DNA of 64,000 nt from the NCBI RefSeq assembly GCF_002878395.1, contig NC_061122.1, forward strand, positions 82,183,455 to 82,247,454. The letters are read 5' to 3'. Below the pieces are notes generated by a model that saw only the letters and a list, made by a program, of their open reading frames with translations, ran no database searches and had not been told where the DNA came from. This stretch comes from Capsicum annuum. Lineage: Eukaryota > Streptophyta > Magnoliopsida > Solanales > Solanaceae. A program made the translations under genes and the position numbers. Shown in pieces: positions 1 to 11,500 of this stretch (position 1 is the first letter of the stretch; every line of letters starts with the position of its first letter).

Positions 1-150
1 TGATGTAGGATCAAAATATGATTGCTTATGCTTTGAGACAATTAAACCCCTATGAAAATAACTATCCCATGCATGACTTAGAATAGGTTGCCGTGATGTA
101 CTTTAAACTTGGAGACACTATCTCTATGGGATGAAGTGTGAGGTGTTCTT
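1..150 (+). pseudogene. Chromovirus RNase H fragment
   Basis: Translation of this edge gives a run close to the RNase H segment of Tekay/Del-type gypsy pol: IAYALRQLNPYENNYPMHDLE, then a stop, then a degenerate version of the KIWRHYLYG block. It lies on the plus strand, opposite to the LTR that begins at 152. It is the left-hand remainder of an element extending beyond the window and cut off by that LTR. The in-frame stop after the HDLE block shows it is dead. Confidence 0.7.
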
Positions 151-1373
151 TTGCCATGACCCAGTTTACAAGTCATGATGGTACCTACTCTATCTTGCCA
201 GTAAGTAAACGAATCTGTAACCTAAAGCCAAACACAATGGGTTAACTTGGTGGAAAATTCCAAATATAAGTGAAAATCAACAATACAACTTATAAATAAC
301 TAGTTATTTGAAATGGATAATGATAGTCAACTTAGATACCATCCCACGACTAGGTAGAGCCAGTACAAGAGCATCTAGTAAAATAAAACAACCCAAATAT
401 CTATAGTAGTCAATAACATTTGTATCGAAATAAAAGATTGAACATAGAAAGATAGAGAAAGTTGGTGATTCTAACTCAAATAGCTCACCTTATCTCCAAA
501 TATTAACGCAGCATAAAACGATGATCAATGACGACAACTAGTTTTGGATATGCTCTAAAAAGGTACAAAAGTGTAGTATGAGTTCCGAAATCATGAGGTA
601 CTCAGTAGGCATCATCGGCCCACTAAGCTAAATCATGGTATATGATTATAAAATGCAAGATAACATAACTAAGTTAAGGTATAGACAAACCTTAAATAAG
701 TCCAACATAGTTTTGCATAACAAGTAAATAAACTAGAATAACAACATAAAATAACATAAAGTTTCAATACAAGCAATCATAACAACAAAATTGGCTCTCA
801 TGAGCGGAAAAGTGAACAACCAATCACAAGCTCCCATAAGCCTGGAAGGTACAAACAAGATAGAGTAACCCACCACTGTTATTTATCAACTCTCCCAATC
901 CAATTGGAATTCATCAAAGTCATGACACAGTATAATTATTGTTTTTCCATATTCATCATTTTCCAATTTGTCAACACTTATCAACTAACCATTATGTAAC
1001 ACTAATCCTCATGTATCATAAATAATTTTTTATTAACTAAACATTACTTATTAACTAATTTTCATATAGCGGCTAATCATCACTTATCAACTAGTAATTA
1101 TTTACCAACTAACAAATATTTGTTCACTAGCCAATATTTATCAACTAACCAATATTTATCAACTAATTATTACATCAATAGAGTCTATTCATATGATATT
1201 ACATTATAATGATTTTCGCATTGTGAACTGAGCTAGATGTCAATCTCACACACTAATGTCATCATATCATAGTAAGTATATCATCATAGTATAATACGTA
1301 TAGCCAAACTCGAACCGGTATGGATATTCAATAATATCCTTATAATCATCTTTCAGTCTTGCGCAACATGTTT

Positions 1374-1516
1374 GTATCATCATAATCATCCTCCAATCTT
1401 TCTGGGCATATATATCATCATAATTATCCTTAAGTTTTACCGGGTATATATCATCATAATCATCCTCTGGCTTGCCGGACATATATCATCAGAATTATCT
1501 TCCGGCCTTGCCGGGC
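1374..1516. repeat. 36-bp minisatellite inside E1 LTR
   Basis: About four direct copies of a 35-36 bp unit built on TATATCATCATAATYATCCT followed by a CCGG-containing tail, starting near 1374, 1409, 1445 and 1480. On the minus strand the unit is 12 codons long and stays open, giving DDYDDIYP/DNYDDIYA-like repeats in a 71-codon frame (1267-1482). I read it as a minisatellite in LTR sequence and not as a gene. Confidence 0.65.
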
Positions 1517-1619
1517 ATATGAATAATCAATATCATCATCAATACGGCCAATAGCTCAATCAATAGAGTACTTAATGGCATAACCATGAACTATTATATT
1601 AAAGTGATCGATAATCATA

Positions 1620-2240
1620 ATAGAAATCGTGAGTATTAGCAAAACTAATAGAATGATTGCCAATATAGTAAATAAGCATGATCTTTAGCATAATCAATGG
1701 CATAATCGCTAATATAATCAATAAGCATGCTCTTTAGCATAATCCATACCATATTCGTCAATATAGTCAATAAATATGATTTCTAATATAATCATTTTGT
1801 ACTATGGGTAATAACTTATCAATAGCCTAATCAATGGCATATCATTAGCATAATACATAGCTTATCATTTGTATAGTCAATATCTTACAAATTACTTGAT
1901 AAATAGCTAATCCATGACATAATCAATAGTTTATTCATAGCATAATCAATAACTTAATAACCAATGTAATCTTTAAGCATAACCTCCAGCATGAACAATA
2001 GCGTAGAAGCTAATATATCAATAAGCATGATCAATAGTGTAGTTAATAGTGAATTTGTTGTCTCAATCAATAACCTACTTTATGGCTTAATCAATATTTT
2101 AACCAAGAGTATATGCAATAGTATTTCGGTAACTCAAATGAAAGCCAAATCAATAACATATACAATAGCTCATCAATAATATAATCTTAATCAATAATTC
2201 ATATATAGCATAATCATTATGCATTACTTTCAATGTCATC
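1620..2240. repeat. AT-rich degenerate repeat (AGCATAATCAAT words)
   Basis: The stretch is saturated with variants of AGCATAATCAATRGC, with related TATCAACTAACCAATATT words at 1080-1170 in the same LTR. Copies are irregular in spacing, unlike the 36-bp array just before. There is no coding signal. Confidence 0.5.
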
Positions 2241-3339
2241 CATTATAACCAATAATAACAAGGCATCTAAATATCACCGGATAACCATCTCTCTAGACGT
2301 ACACAACCATATCAAAGGGGTTTCAATAACTATCACAATTCTTGGCCTATGGTTGGTCGAAGTATCCATTTCTAAATCCTTAAAATCATTTACCAACCAA
2401 CGTCTACCCCGGACTAGGCTAAGGAATCTTAATCCACTATAAGATATTTAACAAGCCATAACTTGTTCTAGGATAGAAATTCCTCCTAATATAGAGCAAC
2501 TACCTCAATTTTATCTAAGCTAAGGTAACTTGGGTAAGTTTTATCCTAAATTTATGTAACCAAGGAAATCTCCTCATTAATTTAGTAACTAAAGCATTTC
2601 CGACCTAAGCATAAGCCCACAAGTTCAACTTCACCTAACGTATGGTTAACTAGGCTAATCATGCCCAAAATGATATCCAAAATAGCATAAATAATCCAAC
2701 TAATCCCAAGTATTTCAATTTATCACACCAACAACTAGAACCCATCCCAAATCTAATTTAATATCATAAACATACTATGAATTAGCTCAATTAAACAAAG
2801 GGTAAAATCTAGCCGACCTGGATGCTGAAGAAAGCTTACAAGATCGGCCAAATCACTACTTTTCCCTTTCAAGAGGCTTCAACATGATTCCAAGCTATCA
2901 AAATCACATTCTACTCATCAATACAAGAATAATAATACCCATATTGCACTGTTATGCTTTGAATTCAAAAATCACATCAAAATCCCAGGTGGATCACATT
3001 TACAAAAAATCACATTTTCGATACCAACCCAATGTTACCACATTTTCAAGAAATCATTAGCCTAAAAATGGGTGAATTTCAAGCTAATTTGAGGCTAAAA
3101 TCAAGTCCCCAAGGTTTTGGAATTTTTGAAGAAGAAATGAAACTTTCTACCATGAAAAGGGTGAAATCTTACCACAGATTGGAAGATAATCGCGTAACAA
3201 GGCTTTCACCAAGATCCCAAATCACTCACAAGCTCTAATTTTAAGCTATCTCACCATTTAGAGTTTTAGCTCACAAGAAATTGGATTAAGAATGGAAAAA
3301 ATTATGCAAAGAAGGTCTATTAATACCCATACCAGGTGC

Positions 3340-3545
3340 TCAAGTCTTACAATCGTGACCAGAGATTCACGATCGTGATGCAATACATCAAACGAAGATG
3401 TCGCAATCATGACATTATCCCACCGTGATTACGGTTCTGTTGACCTACCTAAGGAGTTGTAGTCGCGACTTGAAGTGTTGTGATCATAGTACTTGCTAGT
3501 GCTGCCAGACTGCGATCGCAAAACATGATCCACAATTGCAGGTGC
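3340..3545. repeat. GC-rich dyad-word patch in E1 LTR
   Basis: In otherwise AT-rich LTR sequence there is a cluster of words such as CACGATCGTGAT, GTCGCAATCATGAC, GTCGCGACTT and TGCGATCGCAAA. Many are self-complementary. Similar patches with different words occur in the other LTRs of this window. Confidence 0.5.
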
Positions 3546-4050
3546 ACTAGATTACAATTTTTAAAAATATACACCAAGCCCTTATGATTCATTTAAAACC
3601 CTATATACACAAACAAACTATGTAACCACACAAAATTTGATGTTCCAAACTCAACGACACATTTCAAATTTTCATCCGAGGTTCTTTTGACAAATGTGTC
3701 TCACACCTAATTTTTAATTTCTTAACTTTCTGATCAATAGTTTGTAATGAGATCGGGTGCCTCAGGACCCAAACCAAAGGTCCACCTAGCCTAAAATTAA
3801 CATTTTGGAGCTACTAAAATAGTTAGAATTCGTCGTTTGATTGGATTTTTTGCTCGATGGCCATTTGGAACTAGCGAAGACTTCTGAATAAGGAATTTTT
3901 CTAAAAACCAAACGTACTGCCTGGTAACCAAACTGTCAGTTACATCAAGTCATAAATGACTTTGTTCATCTATGGGGAAGCTCAAAAGATAAAAATGAGC
4001 AAAAATATGGAAAATGACCTAAAGGGTCACTATAATATCCCCTACAAAAG

Positions 4051-5064
4051 GAACTTTCATCCCGCGAAAGTTAAGGATTAGGATGTACCTTAAGTTTTGA
4101 ATAGTTGAGGATACTGGGTCCATATCTCGCTTTTGATCTATCATGTGGACTTATCCACTAGGTGGTGCCTCTCCTAAACCTTAACTCTAGGAATATCCCT
4201 AGTGCACAACCGTCTAACATCACTGGACAAAATAATCATCGACTTTTTAACAGAGGTCAAACGCTCATCCAACTGAATGGAGTCCCCATCTAAAAATGTG
4301 AGATGAATTAGGAATGTATCACCGCAACATAGAAACATTAAATACTGGATAGATAACAACAAAATTTACATATAAATCTAACTCACAAGCCACGTCACTA
4401 ACTGTGTGAAGAATCTCAAAAGGTCCAATATATCTAGGAATGATCTTGCTTTTTCTCCGAACCTCATCACACCCTTTATGGGAGATACTCGGAGAAATAC
4501 TCGATCACTAACTACAAATTTGAAGGCATGAAACTTATGATTTGCATTGGCCTTCTGCCTACTTTGAGCTACTCTAAACTTATCCTGAATCACCCTGACT
4601 ATATCAAATGACTCCTGAAGCAAATCAGTACCACATGGCGGAATCTCGGTAGCCTCAAGCTATCTAATCAAAAAACACTATCTACTACCATACAAAACCT
4701 CAAAAGACGCCATCTCAATACTCTAATGATAATTATTGTTATATGTGAACTCTACTAAGGCTAAGTGCTCCTCCCACTGGCCTCTAAATCGATAACACAG
4801 GCTTGGAGCATATCCTCAATCACTTGAATAGTCCTCTCAGACTGGTCATTGGTATGAGTATAAAAGGCTGTACTAAGATCCACCTGGTATGTAACTTCAC
4901 CTAAAATGCTCTCCAAAAGCTAGAAGTGAACCTAAAACCCCAATCCAAGAAAATAAATATAAGCACGCCATGAAAATGTACTATCTCATGAATATATATA
5001 TGAGCTAACCTCTCAGCACTAAAAGACGTCTGAATAGGAATAAAATGCACTAACTTGGACAACC
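4051..5064 (-). pseudogene. E1 integrase C-half and chromodomain remnant
   Basis: Chromovirus pol end on the minus strand. Near 5064-4900 are DRLSKLVHFIP and a degenerate second catalytic aspartate (LDWG) before SSFWRAF. Near 4850-4780 is the DDE glutamate block (QSERTIQVIEDML). At 4623-4378 is the GPY/F region (VSPIKGVMRFGEKA), and at 4362-4120 the chromodomain core (DVRRLCTRDIPRVKV). The first catalytic aspartate and everything upstream are missing, because the LTR ending at 5065 cuts straight into the integrase. Several stops and shifts are present. Its function would have been to insert the cDNA and, through the chromodomain, to target heterochromatin. Confidence 0.8.
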
Positions 5065-6381
5065 TGTCATAACTCGATTCATGAGTCATGATGGCACCTA
5101 TTAAAACCCACCACTAGGTAAGACAACACCGTAACTCGAAGCTAATGCAATGGGTTTCTTTGGTAGAAACAACCAACATTGGCCAAAAATACATGAACAC
5201 AATTATAATCAATAATGTTCTATTAAAATAAAATAATCAAAATACGGATACCAATCCCCATAACCTGGTAATATTTATACTATAGAATCTATGTATGATA
5301 ATAGGAAATACAACCTAAAAGTCTAAAATAGTCAATACATTCGTCTCGAATACAAAAAACTGAACAAGGATAGAGGGAAACAAGCAACTCAAAACTCCAA
5401 GAGCTCACCCTATCTCTAGAAGATCAATAATGAACGATCTCAAATTAGCGGTGACAAATAGTATGCGGATCTTCACCAAAAAGGTACAAAAGTATAGTAT
5501 AAGTACTAAAACAACAGGTACTCAGTAGGCATCATCGATCGACTGAGCTAAATTATGATACAAAAATGATATAAAGCAAGACAATATCTCTAAGTCAAAG
5601 TACAAAATCAAACCTTAATCATCGTCATCATCATTGTAGATAATAAATAATCAAACTAAAATGATAATACAAAATATCAAATCAATGCGCGCCAATACCA
5701 TCATATATAAGAAGTAAATGATCTGAAAGTGTAAAGTAACACTAGTACAATTATAATTGCATAAATACTAAATTGGCATACCGACATCCATTGAAGCATA
5801 AAGTAAAAGAACTCACCATGGTGTTCCATACCACTGGGGAGCACACCAAGCGAAGACAATGTAAAGATCCCATCACGGCATCCCATACCATTGTAGAGTG
5901 CATTAAAGGATTAAATCATCTATTATATAGACATATAACCAACCTCTATTTCACATCAACAGTCGTTTGCCAATATTTATGATCATCTTCAATTACCACA
6001 ATTGAATAATATATACCAAAGTAATTATAAACATAATCATATCACCTTTTTGATATCTATCTCATCAACATACACTATCTACTTCATTACTAATTAACCA
6101 ATACTTATTATCAAATTACTCCTTCGCTAGTCCTCATAGGACCTCAATTATTTGCCTAACTAATTTTCATATAATCCTTATTCATGGGATAACAACTAAC
6201 CATTATTCACTAAATAGCCAACCTCCATATCTAGTCAAGATTCACTACCAAACCATAGATGCCATTTAACCAATGACTATTTCTAATCATCATAGACACA
6301 CTAGTCACCATCTAGTAAAAAGTGACAAATCAATATTTCAATACTTATCTATCTATACATTAATGCCCCTTGTTACGTAGC

Positions 6382-6386
6382 ATAAT
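6382..6386. repeat. Target-site duplication ATAAT (left)
   Basis: ATAAT directly precedes the TG terminus of the solo LTR at 6387 and recurs exactly at 8799-8803 after its CA terminus. Five bases is the usual duplication length for Ty3/gypsy integrase. Confidence 0.85.
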
Positions 6387-7065
6387 TGTATTACCCTAAA
6401 ATCTAATCCCGAGACATCACAAGGTGCTCAAGGATATGAGTAACCTCAAGCTAACCCTTTGAGCCTGCTACTTGATCTAAACCTTACTTTAAGATAATCT
6501 AATCATGAAATAATGCTGTATTATACCAAAAACTAAACTGAATAAACTGTTGATACTGTCTGAATAACAAATATTGAAAGTCTATAATTAAACTCGTAGT
6601 CCGATAAGCCTCTACTACTAAAAAACTAAAGAGTTATTGGGATAAACACCCAACTGACTTGGGCTAAACTGAAAACAATAACTCAATTACTATGAAAGCT
6701 GGAAATCTAAAGAAGTAGGCCCTCAAATCATGAGGAATCACCAATTGTCGAGCATTAATAAAGATGCTCGAACTACTCACGCTGCAGATACTGAGCATCT
6801 GAACCTACATTATAAGGCAATGTAGCATATAGACATATATGTAGATCATCACTTTAAGGGTGTATTGAGTATATGGGGGTGTAATGTATAAGCAAACATC
6901 ATCATAATTAGAAAGTAAATGCATGTAGATGTATATGACTCACATAAGCTTGATTATCTAAAATATCAAAATATAAAATCATATATAACATATCATACTT
7001 GTAAATCTAGTGAGTAAAAACACTTAGTCTTATAAAAGCTTTTCTATTATTCTTTTCTTTTGAAA

Positions 7066-7142
7066 CTTAGAAGCTTTGGGAGCTTTGGAAGTCTTGGTAC
7101 TTTGGGACTTAGGGACTTGGGGACTTTGGGACTAAGGGAGTT
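7066..7142. repeat. Purine-rich short tandem (GGGACTTTGGGACTT)
   Basis: A run of about 9-10 bp degenerate repeats of the type GGGACTTTGGGACTTAGG. The minus strand is correspondingly pyrimidine-rich. It lies in the 3' half of solo LTR S1 and has no coding value. Confidence 0.55.
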
Positions 7143-8210
7143 TCTTCTAACCGATATAAACCATAAGAACTGACATGGAGTCCAACGTCTTGCCCACATT
7201 GGGGAGAGCTGTTCTACCCTTGCCATTGAAATAGAACCTTAACTTAAGTAATCACTATCTTAGCTTACTATAGGAAAATCAAAAACTTACGGTGGCATAT
7301 AGTTTTGGGTGTGACACCTTGGAATCACACCCAACTCGGTACTAAATACTACTCCTATACTTATTCCTCAGAACTTTTAGGAAATCCACCTTAAAATAGC
7401 ACAAGGGTTTATAATAAAAACCAATTATACTTTTCTTTCCTTTAAATAAAAAATAATGTGGATACCTATCTTAGATTAGGTTCGGAAGGTCAATCTTTCT
7501 TTAAAATCTGAATGCTTGCTTGTTGAAGAATGCTAATAATATACTCTTCATGAAATATCAAAATTCATACTTGGGTTTAAAGCATATGTACATAAATGAT
7601 TACAATTTCATAATGAAACTTAATTCTCAACAATTATCTTGGAAAATACTTGTAAATATCACTTCACAATAGGAATGTATAATTCATGATATAAATTCTC
7701 AATTCAAAGTATAAATTGGTGGGATAAACATTTAATTCAAGGCTTAAATCACTTATATCTTCATAAACTTAAAACAAGATGCTTTGGGTATAAACCCCAA
7801 CTTGTAAATCATGTAATCTTTAATAAAATTCAAGTTTTTTGGGCACAAGAATGAAAAATTTGTCCTTGTTCAAATCCCACATACCTTGGATGATGAACTA
7901 AATGAACAACCTTACTTTTGAGACTCTATTTGTGCTCTTGAATGGTGGCTCTTGGAACTCTTGTGTTGGGAATCTTGAATCTTGAATTAATTTGGAAAAA
8001 GAATGGTGGAATCTTTGGATTCTTGAGGTTGATTGTTGAAATTTAGGGTTTTTGGTTGAGAGAAATCTTGAGAAATATATCATAAGATGCTTGTAATAGC
8101 CCTAAATCTTGTGTTTGGATGGAATTAGGGCCTGGGAAAAGTCCAACTACCCCTTTTATCTTCTAAAAAACACTAAAAAAATAAACTGGAGTCCCGATTT
8201 AATGGGCCAC

Positions 8211-8540
8211 CATGACGCTCCAATATTACTGTGGCTCACTGGAAACTGACGAATGGGAAATTGGGGTCCTCTGAGATGCGGAGCTATCGCATTGTCCTAT
8301 CATTTTGACACTTGGCACTTGGAACTTCAACGAGATGCGCCACCATTGCGATCCCTATAGAAATACAATTTTGGCCTTTGGTGCAATGTGCCACTATCAC
8401 GTTGGGCTACTGGAATTCAACAATTGGGAAAATAGACCTCTCTGTGATGTGCCAATATCACAGAGGTCCACTAGAAATTGACAAATCAAAATTTAGACCT
8501 TGCTGTGACGCGTCAATATTGCAGTGGTCCACTGAAAAGT
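8211..8540. repeat. Six ~60-bp dyad modules in solo LTR S1
   Basis: Six modules begin at about 8213, 8275, 8334, 8385, 8446 and 8507, so spacing is mostly 59-62 bp. Each carries a variant of GATGYGCCAATATCRCAG followed by GGTCCACTGG-like sequence. The core pairs a GATGYG arm with a YATCRC arm. The patch lies within 600 bp of the LTR start on the minus strand, so it would be U3, upstream of the transcription start. Confidence 0.7.
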
Positions 8541-9180
8541 GACAATTATGAATTTTGCCTTTATCGCGATGCTGTGACTGCCTAGTTGGCGCACTGTCAA
8601 CTTAAAAATGCTCTAACTTCTTCATCGAGTGTCAGATTTGGGCAAATTTTATATCGATGGAAAGTTTATTTGGGCAAATTTTGTATTGATGGAAAGCTGA
8701 AATCTACAAAATTTGAGAAACAAATATTAATCATTTTGGAAGGTATCCCTTAACATTCTGTGAATGAATTTAAGCTAGAAAAATTTAGGGGTATTACAAT
8801 AATTAATCTATAAATCCTTATTTAACAACTAATCGACATCATAGCATAGGCATCAATATCACTAATCATCAACAGTGCTAAAGCTATTGTCAACATTAGC
8901 CATATAACAACCATAAGTGCTAGTTACCACATTTCAACTAAACGAGGTTCACCATCTAGTACTCTAGACTTCTAGTCATCAAGTAGAATAGTTACATAAT
9001 AGATAACTAGTTACCATAGAGCTTATTTTGAGGAAATGTTTTGATTAGTCTATTAGATAGGACACTTTTGAGGCCGTAATATGCATAAAACTTGATCATA
9101 TCACTACTAAAGTAATAAAATTTATTACTCATGAGTTCGAAGCATGATCCTAAAATGTCTGAACTTTTGGGGGTATAACA

Positions 9181-9482
9181 CTCTATTATTTTGCTAGTTT
9201 ATTTATTAACTTTGAATTTACTTTTGGGTACTTTTGTCATAGTTGGAGGCATGTTCTGGCTTAGTTTATATTCTAGTTTTAGAGGCTTTTCTGGATAAGT
9301 GTCGGTTGGTTATTTGTTTGGTTTCTTAGAACTGCCATTTGACTTATCTATTCTTATCATCATATTGTTAGATTCCGCTGTATTATTTTACTGCATTTTG
9401 GATATTAGGATAAGGTAGTGGTCTCCATCTCATGTGGGATTGATATACCCATCACGACTAGGACCAAGTTTGGGTTGTGACA
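9181..9482 (+). mobile_element. E2 5' LTR, truncated to its last 300 bp
   Basis: Positions 9181-9482 match the last 300 bases of the E2 3' LTR (about 14860-15150): same order of blocks, including AAGTGTCGGTTGGTTGTTTG-like sequence and the terminal GTGACA. The first 1.6 kb is missing and replaced exactly at 9180/9181 by the LTR on the left. Confidence 0.8.
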
Positions 9483-9486
9483 AGCT

Positions 9487-9498
9487 TGGTATCAGACC
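9487..9498 (+). promoter_or_regulatory. E2 primer-binding site (initiator tRNA-Met type)
   Basis: TGGTATCAGACC lies four bases after the LTR end at 9482. It differs at one position from TGGTATCAGAGC, the usual primer site of plant chromoviruses, which pairs with the 3' end of initiator methionine tRNA and primes minus-strand cDNA. Confidence 0.85.
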
Positions 9499-9689
9499 AT
9501 GATTTAGGGATGTTGGGTATAAAAAAATCCATGTCGAGTAGAGTCCCTTTTACATGTAGCACACTACACTTATAAGGGAAAGGCTACAAGAAATATAAGA
9601 ATATTTCCTAATCTTGTGTTCTATGTTTGGGTTATAGCATCTAGTGTGATTAAACTTCTCTAACTCCCAGGACACTCGCATTTCAGATC

Positions 9690-10990
9690 ATGCCACCCCA
9701 AAGATCTAACGTTCTTAGAAACTTTATTAGAAACTCTATCCCACTTGAGGAAAGTATCAAGGGAAATCATCCTATTTATGAAGTGTAGACCTAATCTATG
9801 GTCCGTGCTTCTGACTGTGCCATCCTTAATAGAGTTCCACCAGTCCCCACTAGTTATCCTCAGGCTTCTCGGGCTAGTGACACATATGCTCATTCACCTT
9901 AGAGAGATATCTCTAATGCAGAGTTCCGTCAGTTTATTCATATGCTTACTTAGTTGGTGGCATCACAGTCTTATCAGTCTGATCCTATTAGTTTTGTTAC
10001 TCATTCATCTGAGATTACTAGAGTCAGATATTTTATGAGGTGGAATCCCCTAACTTATACAGGCTCTAAGGTTGAGGAGAATTCTTTGGGTTTATTGATG
10101 AGATAGAGAAGATTTTTTGAGTTATGCATTCTACTAATTTAGAGAGTGGAGTTTGTTGCTTATCAGTTGAAAGATATATCCTATCAGTGGTATGAGGTGT
10201 GGGAAGCTATCAGGGTTGATAATGCTTAGAAAGCAGTATGAGATAAGTTTTTAGGTTTTTTTATAGATCACTTCTTTCCTCAAGAGTAGAGGAAAGCTAA
10301 GGTAGAATAGTTTGTAAACATAAAGCAAGAAAAGATGAGTGTGGAGGAGTATTCTTTGAAATTTCAGCAGTTGTCCCGTTATGCCCCGAAGTTAGTAGCT
10401 AGCATGAAGTCTAAGATTAGGAAATTTTCTTTTGGTTTGTCCCATGATTTTTTATATGAGTGTAAGGCTATGATGTTGAATAAAGATTTGGATATCTCCA
10501 AGTTAGTTGTTTATTTATACTAGGTAGAGAATGAAAAAAGAAGCAGGTAGAGATGGGAGAGAGGCAGTACACGAAGTATAGATATTTAGATTAGGTTATA
10601 GGTTAGTAAAATAGTGGGAAACATTATAGGCAGTGGACTAAGAAGAATAATTGGGGTAATTCATATTTAACAGCTAGTGCTCCTTATCCTAAGCCTTCTG
10701 GTGATTGTCGTTTTTAGACTAAGAGTGGTCCTAAGGCACATGGTGCCCAGTCTTAGGTTAGTGAAGCTTAGTTAGCCCCAACTTATCCTCCTTTCTATTT
10801 AAATGGGCAGATTCACTATAGTTATTGTGACTAGGGGAGAAACTTATGTTTCAATTCTGGACAACCTATTTATCTTCAGTGAAATTATCCTATAGCTAAA
10901 GTTTCCACTGGAGATAATAAGGTTTCGGTTACCACTTCTTCAACTCTAGCACGTAAGGGCACCACTTAAGGTACCAGCATAAGTTAAAAT
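9690..10990 (+). pseudogene. gag: E2 gag remnant
   Basis: The frame opens with MPPQRSNVLRN at 9690, the kind of start seen in Tekay gag. It continues through WNPLTYTGSKVEEN (about 10040) and the retrotransposon-gag block KMSVEEYSLKFQQLSRYAP (10335-10523 open). The zinc knuckle near 10847-10891 reads CFNSGQP followed by a decayed half, with the second Cys changed and the His and last Cys lost. Several stops and shifts break the frame. Gag would form the cytoplasmic particle; this copy cannot. Confidence 0.8.
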
Positions 10991-10999
10991 CATCTCTAT

Positions 11000-11500
11000 G
11001 CACTTGCTACTTATTAGGAATCTGAGTTATCTCTTGATGTTGTCATGAGTATGTTACAGCTCTTCTCTTGTGATGTTTATTATTTTCTTGATCGAGGTTC
11101 TACCCTATCTTATATGTCCTCTTATATAGATGTGCACTTTGGTTTTGGCCTTGAAAGTATTTTAGACCTTTTTTGGTGTGTACACTGGTGGATGATTCAA
11201 TTGTTAGCAGAAAAATCTATAGGGGTTTTGTAGTGTCCGTTCTTAATAGGGAGACCTTGTTAGATTTGATAGAACTTGACATGGTAGATTTTGGTCCATT
11301 TTTGCTATTCTTCTCTAGATTATCGAACCCAAAAGGGTTGTTTTCAATTCCCTAGTAAACTGGTGGTTGAATGGGAGGGGATTTCCTTAATTCTTAAAGG
11401 GAGGTTTATTTCCAATATTAGAGATCTAAAGTTGATTTCCAAAAGATGTTTGTGTCATCTAGTTTGGGCTAAGGAATCTTACATTGAGAGTCCCTCTTTA
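11000..11500 (+). pseudogene. E2 protease and linker remnant
   Basis: The open stretch at 11045-11233 contains CDVYYFLDRGSTLSY, the aspartic protease active-site region (family form DPGST). The aspartate at 11090 is kept, but the next residue is Arg instead of Pro or Thr. Open pieces in shifted frames at 11173-11355 and 11291-11578 carry the rest of the protease-to-RT linker. This protease normally cleaves Gag-Pol. Confidence 0.7.

Larger units (their letters stand above)
152..4034 (-). mobile_element. E1 long LTR (minus strand)
   Basis: Read on the minus strand this starts at 4034 with a decayed TGTAATGACCC-type LTR start, preceded by a purine-rich tract (4035-4050), and ends at 152 with a GGGTCATGGCA-like terminus. 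Positions 155-1000 match 5070-6000 on the same strand, including a shared GTACTCAGTAGGCATCATCG block at 599-618 and 5518-5537. The start matches the E6 LTR start at 36940-37072. The 3.9-kb length is large for this lineage, and AT-rich repeats occupy 1080-2250, so an unseen nested insertion is possible. No ORF in it is convincing. Confidence 0.55.
6387..8798 (-). mobile_element. Solo LTR S1 (chromovirus type)
   Basis: This 2412-bp segment has TG...CA ends with near-matching terminal inverted words (TGTATTACCCTAAA at the left, TTTAGGGGTATTACA at the right) and a perfect 5-bp target duplication. Its direction is minus, because segments at 6780-7350 match the minus LTR of E11 (61540-62110) in the same order. 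No internal retrotransposon sequence is present, as expected after LTR-LTR recombination. It lies inside the older LTR 5065-9180. Confidence 0.85.
5065..9180 (-). mobile_element. LTR related to E1 LTR, split by a solo LTR
   Basis: On the minus strand it starts at 9180 (TGTTATACCCCCAAAAG) and ends at 5065 (GAGTTATGACA). The parts 5065-6386 and 8799-9180 belong together once the nested solo LTR at 6387-8798 is removed, giving about 1.7 kb. The 3' portion matches the E1 LTR end at 152-1000. It interrupts E1 integrase on the left and abuts the truncated E2 5' LTR on the right. The flanking 5-mers (CAACC and CTCTA) do not match, so a deletion or rearrangement followed insertion. Confidence 0.6.

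Noticed and set aside
5065..9180. Treating 5065-9180 as one 4.1-kb LTR
   Set aside because: The internal TG/CA segment with ATAAT duplication shows that 2.4 kb of it is a later insertion.
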